From contig NZ_JNZD01000055.1 of the NCBI RefSeq assembly GCF_000725495.1, positions 1 to 14,118 of the forward strand: a DNA stretch of 14,118 nt. The letters are read 5' to 3'. The first letter of the stretch is position 1, and each line of letters starts with the position of its first letter. Below are positions 1-7,888 of this stretch, in pieces. Both the position numbers and the translations under genes were made by a program. The notes under the pieces were generated by a model. That model saw only the letters and a program-made list of their open reading frames with translations. It was not told the origin of the DNA and made no database searches. The stretch comes from Streptomyces aureus. Its GTDB lineage: Bacteria; Actinomycetota; Actinomycetes; Streptomycetales; Streptomycetaceae.

Positions 1-83
1 GTTGAGTTCTCAAGGAACGGACGCTTCCTTTGTACTCACCCTCTCGGGCTTTCCTCCGGGCGCTTCCCTTCGGTCTTGCGTTT
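1..83 (-). promoter_or_regulatory. rRNA operon leader (5' part), reading off the left edge
   Basis: Read on the minus strand, this stretch is rich in GGAAA-type purine runs and ends at base 1 with CCGTTCCTTGAGAACTCAAC. I recognise that block as the conserved segment of the transcribed leader upstream of 16S rRNA genes in Streptomyces, part of the region used for antitermination and precursor processing. TTGAG and CTCAA form a short dyad inside it. The composition is clearly lower in GC than the flanking genes, and no credible protein frame exists. The identification comes from memory of rRNA leaders. The 16S gene itself is not in the window and would be expected a few hundred bases beyond the left edge. 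Confidence 0.72.
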
Positions 84-118
84 CCGACTCTATCAGATCT
101 TTCAGGACCTGATTTCCT
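84..118 (-). promoter_or_regulatory. Proximal rRNA promoter candidate (-10 TAGAGT)
   Basis: The minus strand carries TGATAGAGTCGG with a -10 box TAGAGT at 92-87, the form seen in Streptomyces rRNA promoters. At 17-18 bases upstream (110-116) there is only AAATCA/GAAATC, so no TTGACA-like -35 box is visible. It shares a 15-base core (84-98, one mismatch) with a second copy at 166-180. It lies about 90 bases upstream of the conserved leader block at 1-20. Confidence 0.6.
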
Positions 119-165
119 CGGTGCTTTCCAGGTAATCCGCTTTCGCGTTTCCCTTTCCGGCGACT

Positions 166-198
166 CCGACTTTATCAGATTCTCTGAGTCGGAATTCC
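166..198 (-). promoter_or_regulatory. Distal rRNA promoter candidate (-10 TAAAGT)
   Basis: A second copy of the 15-base core reads TGATAAAGTCGG on the minus strand, with -10 TAAAGT at 174-169, exactly 82 bases upstream of the proximal copy. The region where a -35 should be (192-198) reads GGAATTC and does not match TTGACA. Tandem promoters in front of rRNA operons are usual in Streptomyces. Bases 199-271 further upstream show no clear additional element. Confidence 0.55.
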
Positions 199-271
199 CG
201 CCCCGGTCGGGGGACCGGCTCCGGAGCGCAAGGCTTCGGGGTTCCCGTTCGGGCGGAGACGTAAACGTACT

Positions 272-311
272 GGAGCGGGCCGCCCCGATGCAAATCGAGG
301 CGGCCCGCTCC
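272..311 (-). terminator. Terminator downstream of RNase J
   Basis: A near-perfect inverted repeat pairs 272-289 with 294-311 around a 4-base loop (TTGC on the minus strand). The single imperfect pair (285/298) becomes a G.U pair in leftward RNA, giving an 18-bp stem that starts 21 bases after the RNase J stop codon. The following T-run is weak, as is usual in high-GC actinobacteria. It would insulate RNase J from the rRNA promoters further left. Confidence 0.85.
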
Positions 312-332
312 TGGTTGAGACCTGACCGGGGG

Positions 333-2018
333 TCAGACCTCGACGACGACCGGGAGGATCATCGGGCGCCGGCGGTAGGTGTCGGACACCCACTTGCCCA
401 GCGTGCGGCGGATGAGCTGCTGCAGCTGGTGGGGCTCCACGACTCCGTCCTGGGCCGAGCGCTCCAGGACCTCCGTGATCCTCGGGACGACGTCCGCGAA
501 GGCGGAGTCGTCGATGCCGGAGCCACGCGCCTGGATGTGCGGACCGCCCGTGAGCTTGCCGGTGCTGGAGTCCATCACGACGAAGACCGAGATGATGCCC
601 TCGTCACCGAGGATCTTGCGGTCCTTGAGCGCGGGCTCGCCCACGTCACCGACCGAGAGACCGTCGACGTAGACGTACCCGGCCTGGACCTTGCCGGAGA
701 TCTTCGCCTTGCCCTCGACCAGGTCGACGACGACGCCGTCCTCGGCGATCACGATCCGGTCGTGCGGGACACCGGTCAGGGCGCCCAGCTCGGCGTTGGC
801 GCGCAGGTGGCGCCATTCGCCGTGGACCGGCATGAGGTTCCGCGGCTTGCAGATGTTGTAGAAGTACAGCAGCTCGCCCGCGGAGGCGTGGCCCGAGACG
901 TGCACCTTGGCGTTGCCCTTGTGGACGACGTTCGCGCCCCAGCGGGTCAGGCCGTTGATGACGCGGTAGACCGCGTTCTCGTTGCCCGGGATCAGCGACG
1001 ACGCGAGGATCACCGTGTCGCCCTGGACGATCCGGATCTGGTGGTCACGGTTCGCCATGCGGGAGAGCGCGGCCATCGGCTCGCCCTGGGATCCCGTACA
1101 GACGAGGACGACCTCGTGGTCCGGAAGGTCGTCGAGCGTCTTGACGTCGACCACCAGGCCCGGCGGGACCTTCAGATAGCCGAGGTCGCGCGCGATGCCC
1201 ATGTTGCGGACCATCGAGCGGCCGACGAAGGCGACCCTGCGGCCGTACTCGTGGGCGGTGTCGAGGATCTGCTGGATACGGTGCACATGGCTGGCGAAGC
1301 TCGCCACGATGATCCGCTTGCTGGCGTTCGCGAACACCTGGCGCAGCACGTTCTGGATGTCGCGCTCGGGCGGGACGAAGCCCGGGACCTCGGCGTTCGT
1401 GGAGTCCGAGAGGAGGAGGTCGATGCCTTCCTCGCTCAGCCGGGCGAACGCGTGCAGGTCCGTGAGGCGGCCGTCCAGCGGGAGCTGGTCCATCTTGAAG
1501 TCGCCGGTGTGGACGACCATGCCCGCGGGGGTGCGGATGGCGACCGCGAGGGCGTCCGGGATGGAGTGGTTGACCGCGACGAACTCGCAGTCGAAGGGGC
1601 CCACGCGCTCACGGTGGCCCTCGGCCACTTCGAGCGTGTAGGGCCGGATGCGGTGCTCCTGGAGCTTGGCCTCGATGAGCGCGAGGGTCAGCTTGGAGCC
1701 GATCAGCGGGATGTCCGGCTTCTCGCGGAGCAGGAAGGGCACGCCACCGATGTGGTCCTCGTGGCCGTGCGTGAGCACGATGCCCTCGATGTCGTCGAGG
1801 CGGTCCCTGATGGACGTGAAGTCCGGCAGGATCAGGTCGATTCCCGGCTGCTCCTCCTCGGGGAAGAGCACGCCGCAGTCGACGATCAGCAGACGGCCTC
1901 CGTACTCGAAGACCGTCATGTTCCGGCCGATCTCACCGAGACCGCCGAGCGGGGTGACGCGCAGGCCGCCCTTCGGGAGGACCGGCGGCTTGCCGAGTTC
2001 AGGATGCGGATGACTCAA
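333..2018 (-). CDS. rnj: Ribonuclease J
   Basis: 561-residue RNase J, a cytoplasmic metallo-beta-lactamase/beta-CASP ribonuclease with endonuclease and 5'-to-3' exonuclease activity in mRNA decay and RNA processing. The zinc motif HGHEDH lies at residues 84-89. Further metal ligands are H151 in the NHS motif and D173 in HTGDF. The beta-CASP part (about 210-350) includes FASHVHRIQQ, and later come GHAS and PVHGEWRH, which are typical of RNase J. The start is a TTG at 2018, chosen because GAGGAGA sits 5 bases upstream and because the protein then begins SHPHPEL, as I remember for Streptomyces homologues. An ATG 14 codons further upstream lies inside a long hairpin. It follows dapA on the same strand with a 131-base gap. 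The family assignment is secure; the TTG start is likely. Confidence 0.96.
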   Translation of the reverse strand: MSHPHPELGKPPVLPKGGLRVTPLGGLGEIGRNMTVFEYGGRLLIVDCGVLFPEEEQPGIDLILPDFTSIRDRLDDIEGIVLTHGHEDHIGGVPFLLREKPDIPLIGSKLTLALIEAKLQEHRIRPYTLEVAEGHRERVGPFDCEFVAVNHSIPDALAVAIRTPAGMVVHTGDFKMDQLPLDGRLTDLHAFARLSEEGIDLLLSDSTNAEVPGFVPPERDIQNVLRQVFANASKRIIVASFASHVHRIQQILDTAHEYGRRVAFVGRSMVRNMGIARDLGYLKVPPGLVVDVKTLDDLPDHEVVLVCTGSQGEPMAALSRMANRDHQIRIVQGDTVILASSLIPGNENAVYRVINGLTRWGANVVHKGNAKVHVSGHASAGELLYFYNICKPRNLMPVHGEWRHLRANAELGALTGVPHDRIVIAEDGVVVDLVEGKAKISGKVQAGYVYVDGLSVGDVGEPALKDRKILGDEGIISVFVVMDSSTGKLTGGPHIQARGSGIDDSAFADVVPRITEVLERSAQDGVVEPHQLQQLIRRTLGKWVSDTYRRRPMILPVVVEV

Positions 2019-2032
2019 AAGACTCTCCTCAC

Positions 2033-2072
2033 CACGCACGCCACGTACCTGGCAAGGCACGTGGCGCGCGTG
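2033..2072 (-). promoter_or_regulatory. Hairpin in the RNase J mRNA leader
   Basis: In leftward RNA, 2072-2055 pairs continuously with 2050-2033, an 18-bp stem with a UGCC tetraloop. Two of the pairs are G.U (2067/2038 and 2058/2047). On the other strand both would be A-C mismatches, so the structure is made for the minus-strand transcript. The stem ends 2 bases before the GAGGAGA ribosome binding site of RNase J. This suits control of translation or a cleavage site for autoregulation; that role is inferred. Confidence 0.7.
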
Positions 2073-2101
2073 ACGTTCGTGCAGTAGCTGTTGTGTGGGG
2101 T

Positions 2102-2118
2102 GCAGACCCGTGGTCTGC
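2102..2118 (-). promoter_or_regulatory. Short stem-loop between dapA and RNase J
   Basis: GCAGACC and GGTCTGC form a perfect 7-bp stem with a 3-base loop, 32 bases after the dapA stop codon. No T-run follows on the minus strand, so it may be a weak terminator, an mRNA 3'-end stabiliser or nothing. I see no convincing promoter for RNase J in the rest of this gap, so read-through from dapA is possible. Confidence 0.35.
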
Positions 2119-2149
2119 GTTCATACGTATTCAGTTGTGAAGTCTGTGA

Positions 2150-3049
2150 TTAGAGCTCTACCCCGCCGGCAGCAAGATCGATCTTGAGCTGGGTGGTCTC
2201 CTCGGGCGACAGTTCGACCATCGGGGCGCGGAGCGGTCCGGCCGGCAGGCCCTGGAGGGCCAGCGCGGCCTTGGTCGTCATCACGCCCTGGGTGCGGAAC
2301 ATGCCGGTGAAGACGGGGAGCAGCTTCTGGTGGATCTCGGTGGCCTTCTGGACGTCCCCGGAGAGGTACGCGTCGAGCAGGGCGCGCAGTTCCGGGGTGA
2401 CGACGTGGCCGACCACGGAGACGAAGCCCACCGCGCCGACGGAGAGCAGCGGCAGGTTCAGCATGTCGTCGCCCGAGTACCAGGCGAGGCCGGAGCGGGC
2501 GATGGCCCAGCTGGCGCGGCCCAGGTCTCCCTTGGCGTCCTTGTTGGCGACGATACGCGGGTGCTCGGCGAGCCGCACCAGGGTTTCGGTGTTGATCGGT
2601 ACGCCGCTGCGGCCGGGGATGTCGTAGAGCATGACCGGCAGTTCGGTCGCGTCCGCGATGGCCGAGAAGTGCCGGTACAGGCCCTCCTGCGGGGGCTTGT
2701 TGTAGTACGGCGTGACGGTGAGCAGGCCGTGCGCTCCGGCCCGCTCGGCGGCGCGTGCCAGCTCGATGCTGTGGTGGGTGTCGTTCGTGCCGACGCCGGC
2801 GACGATGTGGGCGCGGTCGCCCACCGCCTCCAGTACGGCGCGCACGAGCTCCGATTTCTCCGCGTCGCTGGTGGTCGGGGACTCACCGGTGGTGCCGTTG
2901 ATGATCAGGCCGTCGTTGCCTGCGTCCACCAGGTGGGTCGCGAGCCGCTGAGCGCCGTCGAGGTCGAGTCCGCCGTCCGCCGTGAAGGGCGTGACCATGG
3001 CGGTGAGGACCCGCCCGAAGGGGGTCTGCGGAGTGGAGGTCGGAGCCAT
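2150..3049 (-). CDS. dapA: 4-hydroxy-tetrahydrodipicolinate synthase
   Basis: 299-residue DapA, the cytoplasmic aldolase-family enzyme that condenses pyruvate with aspartate semialdehyde, the first committed step to diaminopimelate and lysine. The (beta/alpha)8 barrel shows its signatures: NGTTGES at 51-57, TVTPYYNKP at 111-119, YDIPGRSG at 142-149 with Y142 and R147, and the Schiff-base lysine K170 in ANKDAKGD. Length is normal for the family. The ATG at 3049 is the only plausible start, but no good ribosome binding site precedes it. Instead a -10-like TAGCGT ends 7 bases upstream, so the mRNA may be leaderless. The next pathway enzyme, dapB, is encoded in the same window but in a different transcription unit. 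Confidence 0.96.
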   Translation of the reverse strand: MAPTSTPQTPFGRVLTAMVTPFTADGGLDLDGAQRLATHLVDAGNDGLIINGTTGESPTTSDAEKSELVRAVLEAVGDRAHIVAGVGTNDTHHSIELARAAERAGAHGLLTVTPYYNKPPQEGLYRHFSAIADATELPVMLYDIPGRSGVPINTETLVRLAEHPRIVANKDAKGDLGRASWAIARSGLAWYSGDDMLNLPLLSVGAVGFVSVVGHVVTPELRALLDAYLSGDVQKATEIHQKLLPVFTGMFRTQGVMTTKAALALQGLPAGPLRAPMVELSPEETTQLKIDLAAGGVEL

Positions 3050-3121
3050 GGGTAATACGCTACTCGCTGCTCACCGCGTGGTCTGCCCTCGGGGGCCACG
3101 ACAAAGCATGACAAAGGTGGA

Positions 3122-3161
3122 ACCCGGCACTGCCTGCTCGGGGGTTCAAGCAGTGCCGGGT
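3122..3161 (-). terminator. Terminator after thyX
   Basis: ACCCGGCACTGC (3122-3133) and GCAGTGCCGGGT (3150-3161) form a perfect 12-bp stem with a 16-base loop. It lies about 100 bases beyond the thyX stop codon and 72 bases before dapA. On the minus strand the sequence after the stem is moderately T-rich (CCACCTTTGTC). It probably ends the thyX transcript and separates it from dapA. Confidence 0.7.
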
Positions 3162-3261
3162 CCGTTTGATCAGGCTAGATGAACTTCGCGAAATGCCGCA
3201 ATACGGACACTTCGCTCGGTTGACCCGTACATCTGTGCCGGGGCCGGTTCTCGCAGGCGCG

Positions 3262-4002
3262 TTACGGCGCCACGCGCCCGTTGGTGTTGTACGCCGCGTG
3301 TGTGAGAGGCATGAGCTTCGCCCACTCCGCCTCCATCTTCTCGGCGACCATCTCGATCTCCCGCTGCGGGAACGACGGCACCTTCGCCAGCTCGTGCTGG
3401 GTGCGCAGCCCGAGGAAGTGCATCAGGGAGCGCGCGTTGCAGGTGGCGTACATCGAGGAGAACAGACCCACCGGAAGGGTGGCGCGGGCGACCTCGCGGG
3501 CGACGCCGGCCGCCAGCATCTCCTGGTACGCGGCGTAGGACTGCCGGTAGGACTCCTCCATGGCCGCCGTGACGGTCCGGTGCTGCTCGGGGGTGCCCTG
3601 GACGAACTCGTACTTGCCGGGACGCCCCTGCTGGACCAGCTTGCGGTCCTCACCGGGAACGTAGAAGACGGGCTCCAGCTCCCTGTAGCGGCCGGACTCC
3701 TCGTTGTAGGACCAGCCCACGCGGTGCCGCATGAACTCGCGGAAGACGAAGATCGGGGCGCTGACGAAGAAGGTCATCGAGTTGTGCTCGAAGGGGCTGC
3801 CGTGGCGGTCCCGCATCAGGTAATTGATCAGGCCCTTGGAGCGCTCCGGGTCCTTCTGCAGTTCCTCGAGCGACTGCTCCCCCGCGGTGGAGACACGGGC
3901 GGCGAACAGCACGTCGGCGTCCGAGGCCGTGTGCTTGATCAGCTCGACGGTCACATCACTGCGGAAGTGGGGCTTGAGGTCGTCGGCCGGTTTGTCGGTC
4001 AC
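3262..4002 (-). CDS. thyX: FAD-dependent thymidylate synthase ThyX
   Basis: 246-residue flavin-dependent thymidylate synthase, which makes dTMP from dUMP using methylenetetrahydrofolate and reduced FAD in the cytoplasm. The ThyX signature is present as RHR at 92-94 followed by S103, the RHR-X8-S spacing variant. HGSPFEH at 67-73 and the GRYREL continuation also fit the family. The start is taken as GTG at 4002, giving VTDKPADD, because GGAAGGA lies 11 bases upstream. An ATG seven codons earlier (4023) and a longer frame starting at 4098 lack a ribosome binding site. The gene is divergent from the small membrane-protein gene at 4291 and is followed by its own terminator. ThyX is unrelated in fold and mechanism to classical ThyA. 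Confidence 0.95.
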   Translation of the reverse strand: MTDKPADDLKPHFRSDVTVELIKHTASDADVLFAARVSTAGEQSLEELQKDPERSKGLINYLMRDRHGSPFEHNSMTFFVSAPIFVFREFMRHRVGWSYNEESGRYRELEPVFYVPGEDRKLVQQGRPGKYEFVQGTPEQHRTVTAAMEESYRQSYAAYQEMLAAGVAREVARATLPVGLFSSMYATCNARSLMHFLGLRTQHELAKVPSFPQREIEMVAEKMEAEWAKLMPLTHAAYNTNGRVAP

Positions 4003-4290
4003 GGTGCGGAGGATCCTTCCCATCACTGGCTCGGGCGGCGACCACTCTACGGCCCGGCACCGACAACGGGGCGTTCGGTGCCGGGCCGCGACATTCATCG
4101 GCGAACTTCAGCGAATTCGGTGATTCCGGGCACCTCTTGTAGCGTTCGGCCGTCTGTATGAGTGGGAGCGGCGTGTTCGAGAGGTTCGCGCCGCTTGCCA
4201 CCGGATCACCCAGGTCGCCCGGATCGGACCGGCCGGCCATGTAAGGGGGCGCCCCGCCGCGAGCGGACCCCCGGAGGAGAAGCACCGCCC

Positions 4291-4530
4291 ATGTTCCGTC
4301 GGCGCGAGTCCGTCCCGTTCGCCTTCACCACCGAAGCCGACACGTTCCGCAGCAATGTCGCTCCCCCGCCCCGCGAGCGGTCCACCGCCGGACAGATAGC
4401 CGGCCGGTGGCTCCTCGGCCTCACCATGGTCGCCGGGATAGCCGGAGCACTGGTCCTCGGAATGCCCGCCCTGTCACAGGATGGGTCACCTGCGCAGACG
4501 CAGCAGTCCGTCGCGTCGGACGGCCGCTGA
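4291..4530 (+). CDS. Small single-pass membrane protein, unknown function
   Basis: 79 residues. A charged, probably cytoplasmic N-terminus (1-39, RRRES and PPPRERS) is followed by one hydrophobic segment at about 40-61 (WLLGLTMVAGIAGALVLGMP) and a short Gln/Ser-rich tail. I recognise no domain and give no function. The ATG at 4291 is preferred because GGAGGAGA ends 11 bases upstream; the open frame extends further upstream but that part does not look coding. The 288-base gap to divergent thyX holds a 7-bp stem at 4167-4173/4189-4195 and a -10-like TAGCGT at 4140-4145, neither strong evidence of a promoter. The gene sits 90 bases before another membrane-protein gene on the same strand. Confidence 0.75.
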   Translation: MFRRRESVPFAFTTEADTFRSNVAPPPRERSTAGQIAGRWLLGLTMVAGIAGALVLGMPALSQDGSPAQTQQSVASDGR

Positions 4531-4550
4531 CCCTTCCGGACCCCCAAGGG

Positions 4551-4579
4551 TGGTGAGCCGGCAGGGGGCTCGATAACCT
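4551..4579 (+). promoter_or_regulatory. Promoter candidate before the PH-domain membrane protein
   Basis: TAACCT at 4574-4579 fits the TAnnnT form of actinobacterial -10 boxes, and TGGTGA at 4551-4556 lies 17 bases upstream as a weak -35. A start near 4586 would leave a leader of about 35 bases containing the GAGGA ribosome binding site. Read by eye only. Confidence 0.35.
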
Positions 4580-4620
4580 CACCGGGCACTGCCCCTGCGT
4601 GGATCGAGTGAGGACCAGTC

Positions 4621-5178
4621 GTGCCCCTGCCCTTTCTGACGGCGGACCGCGCCTTTGACGAGGCGGCGGAGGATGTCGCGCTCCCCTTCGACGACCGCGA
4701 CCGCTGGCGCCGCCCCTACCGGCCCGGCCCCTGGCGGGTGGGCGCGGCCGCGCTCGTCCTGCTGCTCGCCTCGTACGTGCTCGTCGCGGCCGTGATCATC
4801 GCCGTGGCCGGGACCCTGTCCGGCGCCGCGGCCTGCATGGCCGGGGCGGCGGCCGTCATCCTGTGCGCCCTCCGTCTGCTGCGCATGGGTGTGTGGGTCA
4901 GCGCCCGGGGACTGCGCCACGTGAGCTTCTTCGTCACGCGCACGACCCCGTGGGAGCGGATCGTGGCGGTGCGCACGGCGCAGCAGCCGGTGCGCTGGCT
5001 CGGGCTGCCGCGCACGGTCCAGGGCCAGGCCCTGACGCTGATCACCAAGGACCGCGCGCCCGCGGACGTGTCGCCGCTGATGACCACGCACAACGCCGAC
5101 TTCCTGGCGCGTACGGAGGCTTTCGACCGGGCGGCGGACGTCGTCGAGGTGTGGGCGGACGAATACCGCCGGGGCTGA
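4621..5178 (+). CDS. Membrane protein with two TM helices and a PH-like domain
   Basis: 185 residues. The N-terminus (1-37) is acidic then basic. Two hydrophobic helices at about 38-62 and 65-86 form a hairpin. The region from about 90 to 180, beginning GVWVSARGLRHVSFF and followed by TPWERIVAVR, resembles the bacterial PH-like domain of actinobacterial proteins (the bPH_6 or CFP-6 antigen group): a beta-rich domain after a TM hairpin with a PW motif. The function of these proteins is not established. The GTG start at 4621 is supported by GAGGA 6 bases upstream. A long hairpin directly after the stop ends the unit. The two-TM topology is clear; the PH-like call is moderately sure. Confidence 0.8.
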   Translation: MPLPFLTADRAFDEAAEDVALPFDDRDRWRRPYRPGPWRVGAAALVLLLASYVLVAAVIIAVAGTLSGAAACMAGAAAVILCALRLLRMGVWVSARGLRHVSFFVTRTTPWERIVAVRTAQQPVRWLGLPRTVQGQALTLITKDRAPADVSPLMTTHNADFLARTEAFDRAADVVEVWADEYRRG

Positions 5179-5185
5179 GACGTCG

Positions 5186-5238
5186 TCATGACGAAGGGGC
5201 CGGTCCGCATCGACTGCGGGCCGGCCCCTTCGTCGTGA
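5186..5238. terminator. Bidirectional terminator between convergent genes
   Basis: A 24-bp stem pairs 5186-5209 with 5215-5238 around a 5-base loop. It lies between the stops of two converging genes (5178 on plus, 5246 on minus). The two imperfect pairs (5189/5235 and 5204/5220) are G.U in rightward RNA and A-C in leftward RNA, so it is slightly better matched to the rightward transcript. It contains GGGGCCGG and its complement and should stop both. Confidence 0.9.
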
Positions 5239-5245
5239 GCGGCGG

Positions 5246-5698
5246 TCAGGCTTCCAGGGTCCGGCCCTCGTGGAGGGCGATGGCCCGCTGCATGGCCTTG
5301 CGGGCGCGCGGGGTGTCACGGGCGTCGTGGTAGGCGACGGCGAGACGGAACCAGCTGCGCCAGTCGTTCGGGGCGTCCTCGGTCTCGGCCTTGCGGCGGG
5401 CGAACACCTCGTCGGCCGAGTCGCGGTCGATGCGGCCGCCCTCGGTGCGCCGCAGCTCGTCGACGGGCAGTCCGCCCTCGGCGTCGAGCACGGCGGCGAG
5501 CCGGTTGGCCTTCCGGACGAACTGGGTGTTCTGCCAGAGGAACCAGACGCCGATGACCGGCAGGATGAGCACCGCGACCCCGAAGGTGACGGTGATCAGG
5601 GTGCCGTTCTGGATGAGCAGCACCCCCCGGCTGCCGACCAGGACGAAATAGACGACCAGGACGGCGGCCGTGATGGCATAGGTGATCTTCGCGCGCAT
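5246..5698 (-). CDS. TPR-containing membrane protein, unknown function
   Basis: 150 residues. Two hydrophobic helices at about 6-29 and 35-55 are followed by a charged soluble part. Residues 113-144 (DWRSWFRLAVAYHDARDT, then RARKAMQRAIAL) have the spacing of a single tetratricopeptide repeat, with W, A, Y and A at the expected positions. This suggests a membrane-anchored protein with a small protein-binding tail facing the cytoplasm. The partner is unknown. The ATG at 5698 lies 31 bases after the dapB stop with only a weak ribosome binding site, so it is probably the last gene of the rpsO-pnp-protease-dapB operon. The long hairpin at 5186-5238 ends the transcript. Confidence 0.82.
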   Translation of the reverse strand: MRAKITYAITAAVLVVYFVLVGSRGVLLIQNGTLITVTFGVAVLILPVIGVWFLWQNTQFVRKANRLAAVLDAEGGLPVDELRRTEGGRIDRDSADEVFARRKAETEDAPNDWRSWFRLAVAYHDARDTPRARKAMQRAIALHEGRTLEA

Positions 5699-5729
5699 GT
5701 CTGCCGGCTAACTGTCGTACGTCCCCGGC

Positions 5730-7884
<2,155 letters not shown>

Positions 7885-7888
<4 letters not shown>

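Noticed and set aside
333..2060. Longer RNase J starting at an ATG at 2060 (575 residues)
   Set aside because: That ATG and the extra 14 codons lie in the strong leader hairpin and the ribosome binding site. The TTG at 2018 has the GAGGAGA site at proper distance and matches the usual N-terminus.
30..2087. Long rightward open frame (685 codons) opposite RNase J
   Set aside because: It is antisense to a clear RNase J and rich in Asp, Arg, Val and Gly as expected from a high-GC mirror frame. It has no known domain, and it would run through the rRNA promoter region and terminator.
4160..4240. tRNA-like stem pattern before the small membrane-protein gene
   Set aside because: There is a 7-bp stem (4167-4173/4189-4195), but no anticodon arm, T arm or acceptor stem can be fitted around it.
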